The translations under genes and the position numbers were made by a program. The notes under the pieces were generated by a model. It was not told the origin of the DNA and did not search any database. It saw nothing but the letters and a program-made list of their open reading frames with translations. Shown in pieces: positions 32,597 through 41,230 of a DNA stretch of 64,000 nt. Origin of the DNA: CAVXSP01 sp963724645 (GTDB lineage: Bacteria > Acidobacteriota > Vicinamibacteria > Vicinamibacterales > SCN-69-37); assembly GCA_963724645.1 (NCBI GenBank), contig CAVRVJ010000001.1, positions 248,001 to 312,000 of the forward strand, given 5' to 3'. Position 1 is the first letter of the stretch; each line of letters opens with the position of its first letter.

Positions 32597-32671
32597 TGGC
32601 TCCTCGGGCTGGACTCGAACCAGCAACCCTCCGGTTAACAGCCGGATGCTCTGCCATTGAGCTACCGAGGA
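32597..32671 (-). tRNA. tRNA-Asn (GTT), intact; integration target
   Basis: 75 nt including encoded CCA. Reading the minus strand: acceptor TCCTCGG pairs with CCGAGGA before GCCA, a short D arm (AGCTC...GAGC), anticodon stem CCGGC/ACCGG with loop CTGTTAA (anticodon GTT), a 5-nt variable loop, and T arm TTGCTGG TTCGAGT CCAGC. Its 3' half is duplicated at 25505 and 19510, marking it as the attachment site for the cassettes to its left. Confidence 0.92.
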
Positions 32672-32675
32672 ACAG

Positions 32676-33041
32676 GCAGGCGCGCGTTTGGCGGACGATC
32701 GAGGCGTTGCCGTCTCCGGGCGACAGCACAGCTTGTCCCGCCGTCGTCGCGCACTCAGGCGGACAAGACCCTCAATTCTAGTGGCGCGGCCGCCCCCGCG
32801 CAACCAGCGCCTCGAGCAGCGAGGCTCGGCGATTCGCAGACGCCTCGCCAGCCTCGGACGCCCGCCGCGCCGTGACGCCACGCGGCCTGACGGCTCGAGC
32901 GTCTGTATCGTCTCGAATCCCAGGCGTCCGATCGTTGAACAATCCTGAGCGCTGAAGTCCCATTCTGCGCGCCCGGCCACTGGCCCCCACGTTGCACGTG
33001 TCTCCTTGGATCATCGCAAGAAAGCAAGAAAGGGGTACAAA
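32676..33041. other. Intergenic region right of the tRNA-Asn
   Basis: 366 bp without a supportable gene; both strands give only Arg/Ala/Pro-rich chance frames. It must hold the promoters for the minus-strand tRNA and, rightward, for the PfpI-like gene. Confidence 0.5.
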
Positions 33042-33626
33042 GTGGCGACCGCCCTCCAGGGGAAGCGCGTGGCCGCAATCGTCGCGGCGGGATTCGAGCA
33101 GATCAAGCTGCTCGAGCCCAAAGACACGCTCGAGGCGCCTGGCGCCAAAGTGGAAGTGATTTCCCCGGAAGATGGCACCGTCCGGGGATGGAACCACACG
33201 GACTGGGGCAATAAGATCACGGTCGACCGTCCGCTCGACCAGGCGCGGCCCGACGAGTACGACGCGCTTCTGCTTCCCGGCGGGGTCATGAATCCGGACC
33301 GTCTCCGTACGAACGAGAAGGCTATCCGGTTCATCCGGCAGATGTTCGACGCCGGGAAGCCGATTGCCGCGATCTGCCACGGTCCCTGGGCGCTGATCGA
33401 AGCAGGCGTCGCGAGGGGCCTGCAGATGACCTCGTACCCGTCAATCAAAACCGACCTGAAGAACGCCGGCGCCACGTGGGTCGACCGCGAAGTCGTCGTC
33501 GATCGCGGGCGTCGTGTCGTCGAGGCGCCCGGACGACATCCCCGCGTTCACTCAGAAGATGATCGAAGAGTTCAAGGAATCCGACACGGCGGCGCCGGCA
33601 GGCGCGAGTCCGCGCGCGCGAGATGA
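33042..33626 (+). CDS. DJ-1/PfpI family protein (class I glutamine amidotransferase-like), C-terminal frameshift
   Basis: Start GTG 33042 preceded by GAAAGGGG. GKRVAAIVAAGFEQIKLLEP, LLLPGGVMNPDRLR and the nucleophile elbow AAICHGPWAL (catalytic Cys) identify a PfpI/YhbO-type protein, a group linked to deglycase and stress protection. Near 33510 the family C-terminus (VSSRRPDDIPAFTQKMIEEF) continues in another frame, so the encoded last 40 residues are aberrant. That alternative frame runs without a stop into the next gene. Confidence 0.8.
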   Translation: MATALQGKRVAAIVAAGFEQIKLLEPKDTLEAPGAKVEVISPEDGTVRGWNHTDWGNKITVDRPLDQARPDEYDALLLPGGVMNPDRLRTNEKAIRFIRQMFDAGKPIAAICHGPWALIEAGVARGLQMTSYPSIKTDLKNAGATWVDREVVVDRGRRVVEAPGRHPRVHSEDDRRVQGIRHGGAGRRESARAR

Positions 33627-33627
33627 G

Positions 33628-34449
33628 ATGCGAGGGCTGAACGGGCGGTCTCAATCGTGGGCGCTTGTCGCACGGCTGGCGTGTGTGGCGTGCTTGTCGT
33701 TGTCCGCGGCCCGCCCTCAGCGCGCGACGCACGCGAAGATCGAGCTGCTCTCGGAGTCCCTGGCGATTGCGTCGGGCGGCACGAGCACCCTGGGCATCCG
33801 GTTCGTGATCGACGACGGCTGGCACATCTATTGGCGCAACCCTGGCGAATCGGGCGGCGCGCCGGCGGTCGTGTGGACCGCGCCGACCGATCTGTCCGTT
33901 GGCGACCTTGAATGGCCGATGCCCACGCGCTTCGCCGCGCCCGGCGACACGACCTACGGCTACGAGCATGCGGTCATGCTGCTCGCATCCGTTCGCGTGG
34001 CCGAAGGTGGGACGTCGACGGCGCTCGACATTCAAGCGCGCGTCGAGTATCAGGTCTGCAAAGACGTGTGTGTAAAGGAGTCCGCGAGAGTCACGAGAGC
34101 GCTCGCGATAGGCATGGACAGCCCGTCAGAGTACGCAGACCTCTTTGCGAACGTGCGCGCAACCCTGCCCGTGGCCATGCCGGCAGTTTGGACCGCCTCC
34201 GCCTCGGTTGGACCACAGGAACTGCTCCTCACCGTCGACACGGGGCGGCCGGAAACCGCCGGCGCATTCCTGCCCTATCAACCAGACGTCATCGACGACG
34301 GCGCCGCGCAACGGGTCGACCTGCGCCCCAACGGGCTGTCTCTCCATCTGAAGAAATCGAGGACCTTCTCGACCGCCCAGACGTCGCTCGACGGCTTGCT
34401 CGTTCGTCCCGGCGAGCGCGCGGTCGAGATCATCGCTGGCGTTCGCTGA
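33628..34449 (+). CDS. DsbD N-terminal-domain-like periplasmic protein
   Basis: Start ATG 33628, 273 residues. An N-terminal signal-like segment (LVARLACVACLSLSAA) precedes the DsbD alpha/DsbC-like domain: LGIRFVIDDGWHIYWRNPGESGG, ARVEYQVCKDVCVKESA with the CxxxC redox pair, and ATLPVAMPAVW. The membrane part and thioredoxin domain of full DsbD are absent, so it is a stand-alone N-terminal-type protein. It is open to the frame of the frameshifted PfpI C-terminus. Confidence 0.75.
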   Translation: MRGLNGRSQSWALVARLACVACLSLSAARPQRATHAKIELLSESLAIASGGTSTLGIRFVIDDGWHIYWRNPGESGGAPAVVWTAPTDLSVGDLEWPMPTRFAAPGDTTYGYEHAVMLLASVRVAEGGTSTALDIQARVEYQVCKDVCVKESARVTRALAIGMDSPSEYADLFANVRATLPVAMPAVWTASASVGPQELLLTVDTGRPETAGAFLPYQPDVIDDGAAQRVDLRPNGLSLHLKKSRTFSTAQTSLDGLLVRPGERAVEIIAGVR

Positions 34450-34493
34450 TGCGGCAACGGGACAATCAAGGAAAGACTGCCCGTTCCCCTTCA

Positions 34494-34934
34494 TCAACTC
34501 ACACTCGTGACGACCTCGATGTTCAGATTGCCCCTGAGCGCGTTCGAGACCGGGCAGCCCTTCTCCGCGTCCTTCGCAAAGGCGTCGAACGCGCCGGGCT
34601 CGATGCCCTTCAAACCCTGCACAGACACATTCAACTTTGACGTGGTGATCTTGATGCCCGCGTCGCTCTTGTCGGCTGTGACCGTGCAGGTGACCGACGT
34701 CCGGTCGGTCGATCCCCCCTTCTTCCCGATCGCCCCGGCGATGACCATCGCATAGCAGACCGCGTGGGCTGCCGCAATCAACTCCTCCGGGCTGGTGCCG
34801 CCCTCCGGGTCGCCGATGCGGTGCGGAAATGTGACGGGCAGCGAGAAGGCCCCCGTCCCGGCCTTCGCGTCACCGGATCCCTCGAGCAGCGAGCCCTTCC
34901 AATCCACAGTGGCATTACGGGAAAACGTGGCCAT
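34494..34934 (-). CDS. osmC: OsmC/Ohr family peroxiredoxin
   Basis: 146 residues. The conserved catalytic cysteines are in AAAHAVCYAM and AEKGCPVSNAL, with GGTSPEELIAAAHA and the N-terminal WKGSLLEGSG typical of OsmC. It reduces organic and fatty-acid hydroperoxides in the cytosol. ATG 34934 has AGGAG upstream (in reverse, CTCCTTTTG). Convergent with the DsbD-like gene, 44 bp apart. Confidence 0.9.
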   Translation of the reverse strand: MATFSRNATVDWKGSLLEGSGDAKAGTGAFSLPVTFPHRIGDPEGGTSPEELIAAAHAVCYAMVIAGAIGKKGGSTDRTSVTCTVTADKSDAGIKITTSKLNVSVQGLKGIEPGAFDAFAKDAEKGCPVSNALRGNLNIEVVTSVS

Positions 34935-34973
34935 GGCTTCTCCTTTTGAAATGTAATCGCGCCGGGCCGGCGC

Positions 34974-35603
34974 TCACGCCTTCTTCGGCGCCGCTTTCTT
35001 CGCGCCGCCCAGCCTGGTTGTCGTCGCCAACTGCACGATGGCGCCAAGGAGCGCCAGCGCGAACCAGACGACGTAGATCCACCACTGCGTCGGTGGCGGG
35101 CCGAGCGGGTACAACACCCACACGTTGGCCGGCGCGGCGTGGCCCGGCACGCGCTCCCCGGCCAGCGCCAGCGATCCAAGAACCGTCGTCCACGACCCGC
35201 CGAGCGCCGTGCCAAACACGACGACGTAGCGCACGATGGAAAGCGCCGCCAGCGCGCCCAGCACGGCGACCACGACGAGCACCACGGTCGGCGGGTCCGC
35301 GTGTCGCACGGCGTGCCATCCGGAGTCGAGCGCCAGCGAGGCGAGGCCGGCGCCGATCAATCCCACCCCGACGAAGTACGCGGCGATCATCAGCAGGGCG
35401 CCGACGATCCCGCCGACGACCGCCGCCACGACGAGCGCAATCGTGCCGGACGCGCCCCACACAGAAGTGGTGATGGCCGCTCCGAGAATGAATCCGTACA
35501 GTCCGAGAACCACGCGGAACAGCCGGTACCCCGCAAAACAGGACAGCAGGCCGCCGACAACGAGAACGACGGCGGCAGGAGTCGTGTACGCGGCAGGAAG
35601 CAT
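34974..35603 (-). CDS. DUF4203/TMEM198-like multi-pass membrane protein
   Basis: Start ATG 35603 gives 209 residues; earlier in-frame starts would add an unlikely charged leader. Glycine-rich transmembrane segments (AAVVLVVGGLLSCFAGYRLFR, GFILGAAITTSVWG, IALVVAAVVGGIVGALLMIAAYF, VVLVVVAVLGALAALSIVRY) follow the DUF4203 pattern, with a final helix and a Lys/Ala-rich tail. Function unknown. Divergent from the flippase-like gene (ATG 35628) with only 24 bp between. Confidence 0.7.
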   Translation of the reverse strand: MLPAAYTTPAAVVLVVGGLLSCFAGYRLFRVVLGLYGFILGAAITTSVWGASGTIALVVAAVVGGIVGALLMIAAYFVGVGLIGAGLASLALDSGWHAVRHADPPTVVLVVVAVLGALAALSIVRYVVVFGTALGGSWTTVLGSLALAGERVPGHAAPANVWVLYPLGPPPTQWWIYVVWFALALLGAIVQLATTTRLGGAKKAAPKKA

Positions 35604-35627
35604 CAGGGGATTATATGCTGTCGTTTC

Positions 35628-36641
35628 ATGCCGCCCGCCGGGCCGTCGCCGCGACTTGCCACCGGGCGAGTCCTCGTCAGCGCGCTGCTCTTGATCTTCG
35701 GCCTGGGATTGCTCGTCTGGCAGATCAAACAGGCTCATCCCGATCAAATCGCGGCGGCGCTGGCGGAAGTCGGCTGGGGATTCCTCGCGATTCTCGCGGC
35801 GTCCTTCGTCCGGTTCGGCCTCCGGTCGCTCGCGTGGACGACGTTGATGGGCGGTCGCCTTTCGCTGAAGGGCGCGATCGGCGCAACGATCGCCGGCGAC
35901 GCGATCGGCAACCTGACGCCGCTCAGCCTGCTGATCAGCGAACCGGCGAAAGCGCTGTACCTTCGCGACGAAGCGCCGGCCGCCCGGTCTCTGGCCGCGC
36001 TGACCGCCGAGAATTTCTTCTACAGCCTTTCAGTGGCGATGTTCATCGTCCTGGGCACGATCGCGATGCTCGAGGCGTTTGCCGTTCCCCCGGAGCTGCG
36101 CGTGGCCGGGTTCGTATCGCTCGGCCTGATGGCCGGCGTCCTGGCCGGCGCCTTCTGGCTTGCGTGGCGCGAACCGGCCGTGATCAGTGCCACGCTGGCT
36201 CGAATGCCTTTTCAGATCTTCCGCGGCCTCGCCGGGCGAGTGCGGCGCTTCGAAACCACCACGTACACGTTCGCCCGTCAGTCGCCTGGACGCCTCGGCG
36301 GCGTCCTCGCGTGCGAAAGCGCCTTTCACGTCTTGAGCTTCGCCGAGTCCTACTACACGATCTGGCTGATTACCGGGCGATCGGCGCCGCTGGCGGCGTT
36401 CGTCCTCGACACGTTCAACCGTATTGTCAACGTCGTGTTCCGGGCCATGCCGCTCAGGATCGGCGTCGATGAGTCCAGCACGGCCATCGTGGCGCCGGCC
36501 GTGGGCTTCACGTCCGCGGTGGGCGTGGCGATCGCGCTGGTGCGAAAAGGGCGCATGCTGGTATGGGCGGCTGTTGGAATCGCCCTCAGCGTTCGAAAAG
36601 GTATCCGCGTGCGGGACATGATCGAGACCGGAGAACCATAG
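35628..36641 (+). CDS. Flippase-like integral membrane protein (UPF0104 / LPG-synthase TM family)
   Basis: 337 residues with about eight predicted membrane segments. GNLTPLSLLISEPAKALYLRD corresponds to the conserved G-x-x-T-P-x-x-x-G-E-P motif of the lysylphosphatidylglycerol synthase TM / YbhN family, in a polar loop after the second helix. Such proteins are thought to move lipid-linked substrates or support glycolipid assembly; the substrate is unknown. Confidence 0.75.
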   Translation: MPPAGPSPRLATGRVLVSALLLIFGLGLLVWQIKQAHPDQIAAALAEVGWGFLAILAASFVRFGLRSLAWTTLMGGRLSLKGAIGATIAGDAIGNLTPLSLLISEPAKALYLRDEAPAARSLAALTAENFFYSLSVAMFIVLGTIAMLEAFAVPPELRVAGFVSLGLMAGVLAGAFWLAWREPAVISATLARMPFQIFRGLAGRVRRFETTTYTFARQSPGRLGGVLACESAFHVLSFAESYYTIWLITGRSAPLAAFVLDTFNRIVNVVFRAMPLRIGVDESSTAIVAPAVGFTSAVGVAIALVRKGRMLVWAAVGIALSVRKGIRVRDMIETGEP

Positions 36642-36665
36642 CGCGGATGCTGCGCTCTGCCGTTT

Positions 36666-37262
36666 TCACATCTCTCGCCTACCCTCCATGGCTTTCGACA
36701 TCGTGAACTCATCGGCGTAGTCGAGGTCGCTGCCGACCGGGACGCCCATCCCGATTCGCGTGACGCGCACGCCGAGCGGCTTGAGCAGCCTGGCCAGATA
36801 GAGCGCCGTCGCCTCGCCTTCGACGTTGGGATTGGTTGCGAGAATGATTTCCTCGACGCCGCCTTCGGCCACACGGGCGAGCAGGCTCTTGATCTTCAGA
36901 TCGTCGGGACCGATGCCGTGCAGCGGCGCGATTGCGCCCATGAGCACGTGATACCGGCCGCGGAACCCTCGAGTCTTTTCCACCGCTGCGATGTTCTCCG
37001 GCTGCTCGACGACACAGATCAGGCGGGCGTCGCGATCGGCCGCCGTGCAATACGCGCACGGATCGACATTGGTGATATTGCTGCAGACGGAGCAGTAGGT
37101 CACGCGCTCCTTGACGTCCAGCATGGCCTCACAAAGCGCGTCAACTTCTTCGCGCGGGGTCTTGAGCACATGGTACGCAAGCCGCTGTGCGCTGCGAGCG
37201 CCGATGCCGGGCAGACGCTGGAGCGCCTCGACCAGCGAGGCGAGCGGATCCGGACGCGCCAT
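36666..37262 (-). CDS. recR: Recombination protein RecR
   Basis: 198 residues. N-terminal helix-hairpin-helix (LQRLPGIGARSAQRLAYHVL), a C4 zinc finger (Cys57, Cys60, Cys69, Cys72 in YCSVCSN..PCAYC) and a Toprim domain (LICVVEQPENIAAVE, LATNPNVEGEATALYLARLL). RecR acts with RecF/RecO to load RecA at gaps. ATG overlaps the YbaB stop by 1 bp, the standard dnaX-ybaB-recR operon. Confidence 0.95.
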   Translation of the reverse strand: MARPDPLASLVEALQRLPGIGARSAQRLAYHVLKTPREEVDALCEAMLDVKERVTYCSVCSNITNVDPCAYCTAADRDARLICVVEQPENIAAVEKTRGFRGRYHVLMGAIAPLHGIGPDDLKIKSLLARVAEGGVEEIILATNPNVEGEATALYLARLLKPLGVRVTRIGMGVPVGSDLDYADEFTMSKAMEGRREM

Positions 37263-37561
37263 TACGTCAGGCCGGGAAGCTTCAAGCCGCCCATCATGCC
37301 CTGCATCTGGCTCGCCAGGGCCCCGTCCACCTTCCGATGGGCATCATTGATGGCGGCGACGATCAGATCCTGCAGCATGTCGACGTCGTCCTTCGACACC
37401 ACTTCCGGATCGATCTTGAGCGACTGCAGCTGCTTGTGGCCATTGATGACGACGCTGACCATGCCGCCGCCGGCGGTCGCCTCCACGCGCATGTCGGCCA
37501 TCTCGCGCTGCAGCTTTTCCTGCATCTCCTGCGCCTGCTGCATCATTTTCTGAATGTTCAT
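37262..37561 (-). CDS. ybaB: YbaB/EbfC nucleoid-associated protein
   Basis: 99 residues with the family pattern MQQAQEMQEKLQREMADMRVE, GMVSVVINGHKQLQSLKIDPEV, DMLQDLIVAAINDAHRK and a C-terminal GMMGGLKLPG. It binds DNA as a dimer. Located between dnaX and recR as in most bacteria; gap of 34 bp to dnaX. Confidence 0.95.
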   Translation of the reverse strand: MNIQKMMQQAQEMQEKLQREMADMRVEATAGGGMVSVVINGHKQLQSLKIDPEVVSKDDVDMLQDLIVAAINDAHRKVDGALASQMQGMMGGLKLPGLT

Positions 37562-37595
37562 GGTGTCATCTTCTCTTATTCGGAAGGGTTGACTC

Positions 37596-39293
37596 CTATT
37601 TGATCTCCTCTACATCCTCGATGTTTCCACCGAACACGTCGAGCACGGCCTGCACGGACGGTTCAGCTTTGGCCCGGGCGGTCAGATCGGCCTTGCGCCG
37701 GGCGGCTGCGTCCGTCTCCGAGGACGCGGACGTGGAGGATGGCTGCCCTTCCCGCGTAATGACATTGAGTTTTCGACCGGCGGCCGCTTGTGCCAGCTCC
37801 TCGACGAGCGCGCGCTGGCGCTCGAACTCGGCGCGCAGCGACTTGTGGACAGGCGCGAACGTGAACACGACGCCGTCGGGCTCAACCTCGACGCTCTTCG
37901 CCTGCGCCACCACCATGCTGTAGAAGACTTTGTTGCGTTCGCGAATCGCCGACAGAAGGGCGGACTTCGGATCGGACTGAGGCGTGGGGCTCGAGGCGTG
38001 GGGCTCGCCCTTCGAGCCTTGAGGCCTTGCTGAAGTCGCCGAGTCTGGCGGGACGGAGGCCTGGACCGGAACCGCCTGGGCCGGAGCCGTGGAACGTCGA
38101 GCCCCAACCGTTGCCCCTCGAACGTCCTGGGCCTGAGGCCTGGGGCTGGGGGCCTGTCCTCCTTCGAAAGCTGCGATGAGCTCAGTCAGCGGGGTCAGCT
38201 TCCTCAGGTGAATCCACTTCACCAGCGCCATTTCCAGATGATGACGCGGCTGAGACGATCCCTTGATTTCGTACTCGGTCCGCGACAGCAGGTCGAACGA
38301 CCGCATGAGATCTTCGCGCGAGAATTGGGCCGCCAGAGTCTTCAGGGGCTCGCGCTCTCCCTCGCCGGCGATCTCCGCATCGTCAAGCCGGCTGGGATCG
38401 ATCTTGACGACCATCAGGTCGCGCATGAGGCGCGCCAGTTCGCGGCAGACGATCCGCAGGTCGAAGCCCGCCTCGACGATCGACCCGGCCAGGGCGAAGA
38501 CCTCCGCGATGTCCTCCCGCGCCACGGTCTCGACGATCTGAAACTGCAGGTCGCGGCCGATAAGGCCGAGCACGGTGCTTACATCCGAGACCGACACGCG
38601 ATCGGTCGTGAAGGCCAGGACCTGATCGAGCGCGCTCAGTGCGTCGCGCATGCTGCCTTCGGCCGAGCGCGCGACCAGCGCCAGCGCGCCGTCGTCCACG
38701 TGCACCTGCTCGCTGGAGGTGACACGCTTCAACTGCTCGCGTATCGCCATGAACGGCAGGCTCTTCAGCTCGAAGACCTGCGACCGCGACTGGATGGTGG
38801 GCGGCACCGAGTGCAGCTCGGTCGTCGCCATCATGAATTTCACGTACGGCGGCGGCTCTTCGATCGACTTCAGCAACGCGTCGAATGCGTGTTTCGACAG
38901 GCGGTGTACTTCGTCAATGATGAAAACTTTGAACCGGTCGCGCATGGGCCGCATGCCGAGCGGCTCGACGATGACTTCGCGGACGTCGTCGATGCCGGTA
39001 TAGGTGGCGGCGTCGATCTCAAAGACGTCGACGTCGCGGCTCTCGGCGATTTCGACGCACGCGTCGCACACTCCGCAGGGCTCAGGCGTCGGACCGTTCA
39101 CACAGTTGAGAGCGCGCGCAAGGATCCGCGCCGTGGTCGTCTTGCCGACGCCTCGCGGTCCCGCGAAGATGAACGCCTGCGCGAGCCGTCCGGACGTGAT
39201 GGCGTTCTTGAGCGTCTCTACCGCGCCCCGCTGGCCGATGACGTCTTCGAATCGCTGCGGACGCCACTTGCGGGCGAGGGCTATATGGGACAT
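37596..39293 (-). CDS. dnaX: DNA polymerase III subunit gamma/tau
   Basis: Start ATG 39293 (MSHIALARKWRPQRFEDVIGQ) is the canonical DnaX N-terminus; 565 residues. Walker A GPRGVGKT at 45-52, zinc cysteines Cys64, Cys73, Cys76, Cys79, Walker B VFIIDEVHRLS, SRC-equivalent sensor MMATTELHSVPPTIQSR. A low-complexity Pro/Ala/Ser linker (about 425-470) leads to a tau-like C-terminal domain ending DVFGGNIEDVEEIK. Clamp-loader ATPase of the replisome. The SRP RNA gene lies just upstream on the same strand. Confidence 0.95.
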   Translation of the reverse strand: MSHIALARKWRPQRFEDVIGQRGAVETLKNAITSGRLAQAFIFAGPRGVGKTTTARILARALNCVNGPTPEPCGVCDACVEIAESRDVDVFEIDAATYTGIDDVREVIVEPLGMRPMRDRFKVFIIDEVHRLSKHAFDALLKSIEEPPPYVKFMMATTELHSVPPTIQSRSQVFELKSLPFMAIREQLKRVTSSEQVHVDDGALALVARSAEGSMRDALSALDQVLAFTTDRVSVSDVSTVLGLIGRDLQFQIVETVAREDIAEVFALAGSIVEAGFDLRIVCRELARLMRDLMVVKIDPSRLDDAEIAGEGEREPLKTLAAQFSREDLMRSFDLLSRTEYEIKGSSQPRHHLEMALVKWIHLRKLTPLTELIAAFEGGQAPSPRPQAQDVRGATVGARRSTAPAQAVPVQASVPPDSATSARPQGSKGEPHASSPTPQSDPKSALLSAIRERNKVFYSMVVAQAKSVEVEPDGVVFTFAPVHKSLRAEFERQRALVEELAQAAAGRKLNVITREGQPSSTSASSETDAAARRKADLTARAKAEPSVQAVLDVFGGNIEDVEEIK

Positions 39294-39311
39294 GGAAGGA
39301 CCGGGTAACGC

Positions 39312-39432
39312 TCGTCCGACCGCGGCCCGGAGGGCCTGCGGCACAGCACAGGATCGACTTAGCGCTGCTGCCTTCCGGCCCTGACGCGGTTCGTCGGCTG
39401 AACTTGCACAGGATCCGGACCGCGGTCCGACG
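39312..39432 (-). ncRNA. ffs: Signal recognition particle RNA (small bacterial type)
   Basis: On the minus strand the invariant domain IV core (GGGCCGGAAGGCAGCAGCG) with GGAA tetraloop is present at about 39357-39384. The flanking ends pair in an 18-bp stem (GTCGGACCGCGGTCCGGA with TCCGGGCCGCGGTCGGAC, one mismatch). Location immediately upstream of dnaX is the usual place in many genomes. It binds Ffh for co-translational targeting. End points are set from the terminal stem. Confidence 0.9.
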
Positions 39433-39610
39433 CGCGGGTTCATCCGCAAGTCTAGCAGAAGCCATTCGCTACGAACGTCACGAGGTACGCATCGCGGCTG
39501 AGGATGGCGCGATCGATGATCGGCCGCTCGCCGTTGAACGATCGATCGAAGCCGACAGGTTTTCTGATCCATGGATGCGATCGCAATCCCGGATCCTCTA
39601 CGCCGGGCAC

Positions 39611-39655
39611 TTGACATCCTTTGGCAACACTGCTACCTTGTTTTGAAAAGGTAGC
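39611..39655 (+). promoter_or_regulatory. Promoter and palindromic operator of the PadR gene
   Basis: A -35 TTGACA (39611-39616), a 17-bp spacer and a -10 TACCTT (39634-39639) with an extended TGC precede the PadR start at 39669. A perfect 8-bp inverted repeat GCTACCTT / AAGGTAGC (39632-39639 and 39648-39655, 8-bp spacer) covers the -10. Position and symmetry suggest PadR autorepression. Confidence 0.75.
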
Positions 39656-39668
39656 TTTATTGGGACTT

Positions 39669-39992
39669 ATGGGCGGGAACGAGAAATTCACTGCCATCCG
39701 CAAGGGACTGCTCGAGTTCCTCATCCTCAAGATTGTCTCCACCCGCGAGATGTACGTCGCGGACATGCTCGAGCGGCTCGGCACGACGGAGTTCGCGACA
39801 CAGGAAGGCACGCTCTACCCGCTCCTGAGCAAGCTGCGTCGCGATGGGCTCGTCGACTACGTCTGGAAGGAATCGGACGCAGGGCCGCCGCGCAAGTACT
39901 ACACCCTCACGTCCAAGGGCAAGGCGCAGCTTGTCGAGTTGTCCGATTACTGGAAGGCCATCAACACGACGATTACTCAGCTGGGAAGGTAG
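39669..39992 (+). CDS. PadR family transcriptional regulator
   Basis: Start ATG 39669, 107 residues: IRKGLLEFLILKIVSTREMY, ADMLERLGTTEFATQEGTLYPLL, LRRDGLVDYVWKESDAGPPRK and YYTLTSKGKAQL, the winged-helix PadR core without a long C-terminal helix. The stop at 39992 is 2 bp before the PspC-domain gene, so the two are co-transcribed and probably repressed by PadR at the palindrome over the -10. Confidence 0.9.
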   Translation: MGGNEKFTAIRKGLLEFLILKIVSTREMYVADMLERLGTTEFATQEGTLYPLLSKLRRDGLVDYVWKESDAGPPRKYYTLTSKGKAQLVELSDYWKAINTTITQLGR

Positions 39993-39994
39993 GT

Positions 39995-41149
39995 ATGCAG
40001 AAAGTTGTCACGATCAACCTGAACGGCAACGCCTACCAGCTCGACGAGGCCGCGTTCGCGGCGCTGCGCGCGTACCTCGATCACGCGGAGGCGCAGCTGA
40101 AAGAAAACGTGGACAGGGCGGAAATCCTCGCCGATCTCGAGCAGGCGATCGCCGAGAAGTGCGGCCGGTTTCTCGGGCCGCACAAGACGGTCATTCTGGC
40201 CGCCGAGATGGACCAGGTCGTGAAGGAAATGGGTCCAGTCGAGGCAGCGGACAGCCAGCCGGCCGGCAATGGCGCCCCGGGCAGCGACACCGCGAGACCT
40301 GCGGAACGCGTCGGACCGAAGCGACTCTACCGGATCAGAGAAGGCGCCATGTGGGCAGGCGTCTGCAACGGCATCGCGGCGTACATCCACGTGGATGTGG
40401 TCTTCGTGCGGATTGCGTTCGTCGTCGTGACCGCGCTCAGCTTCGGTTGGGCCTGCCTTGGATACGTGGCGCTGGCCTTCATCATTCCCGAGGCCCACAC
40501 CGCTGACGAGCGGGCGGCCGCGCATGGACAGGCGCCGTTCAACGCTCAAGATGTGGTCGACGACGCGAAGAGATTTGCCGCGGATGTTCAGAGCCGCGCG
40601 AAGTCCACAAGCCGGCGCTGGCAGCGCGAGATGCGGGAGCGGCGGCGCGAATGGCGGCGGCAGTGGCGCGAGGGCGCCCGGACCCGCCGGTCGTGGGGGC
40701 CCGCCATGGCGTCTTCGACCGCGCCCCAATGGGCCGGTCTCATGTTGCCAATCTTCAGCCTCGGGAACCTGGCGCTCTTCATCGTGCTGATCATGACGAT
40801 TCTGTCGGTCGTCAGCACCGGCGCGGTCTTCGGGCTGCCCTTGCCGGCCGGCATGCCGATGTGGGCCGCATTGCTGATTCTTGTCGTCCTGTTTCAGTTT
40901 GTCGCGGCCCCCATTCGTGCCGCCAGGCGCGCTTCCCAGTACGCCTTTGGACATCCGTATGCCTGGTTCGCCATCTGGGACGGGCTCTTCGTCATGGGAA
41001 TTACCGCGCTTGGGCTCTGGCTCCTCTTTCGCCACATGCCGCCAGTGCACGACCTGAACGAGTTCACCCAGAACCTGCCGGATGCGATCAAAGGCGCGAG
41101 CGACGAACTCGTGTTGTGGTTCAGGAACGTGGCCGCTAAGCTGCGGTAG
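39995..41149 (+). CDS. PspC-domain membrane protein
   Basis: 384 residues. An N-terminal soluble part (QKVVTINLNGNAYQLDEAAFAALRAYL, then AEILADLEQAIAEKC) precedes a PspC domain at about 108-170 (LYRIREGAMWAGVCNGIAAYI, FVRIAFVVVTALSFGWACLGYVALAFIIP). An Arg-rich juxtamembrane helix (SRRWQREMRERRREWRRQWR) and three further membrane helices follow. The PadR-PspC arrangement is common in Acidobacteriota and suggests envelope-stress sensing. Confidence 0.85.
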   Translation: MQKVVTINLNGNAYQLDEAAFAALRAYLDHAEAQLKENVDRAEILADLEQAIAEKCGRFLGPHKTVILAAEMDQVVKEMGPVEAADSQPAGNGAPGSDTARPAERVGPKRLYRIREGAMWAGVCNGIAAYIHVDVVFVRIAFVVVTALSFGWACLGYVALAFIIPEAHTADERAAAHGQAPFNAQDVVDDAKRFAADVQSRAKSTSRRWQREMRERRREWRRQWREGARTRRSWGPAMASSTAPQWAGLMLPIFSLGNLALFIVLIMTILSVVSTGAVFGLPLPAGMPMWAALLILVVLFQFVAAPIRAARRASQYAFGHPYAWFAIWDGLFVMGITALGLWLLFRHMPPVHDLNEFTQNLPDAIKGASDELVLWFRNVAAKLR

Positions 41150-41230
41150 CGCGGGCGCGCGACAGATCGATCGCGCGGATACACCCAACCATAGGGCGTG
41201 GCACTCGTCCAATGACGATCGGAGGCGCCA

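Noticed and set aside
32399..32980. 193-codon minus-strand frame with an SVAQWQSIRLLTGG-like stretch
   Set aside because: This is the translation of the tRNA-Asn gene, a well-known spurious protein pattern.
38208..39308. 366-codon plus-strand open frame
   Set aside because: Antisense to dnaX, which is intact and unmistakable.
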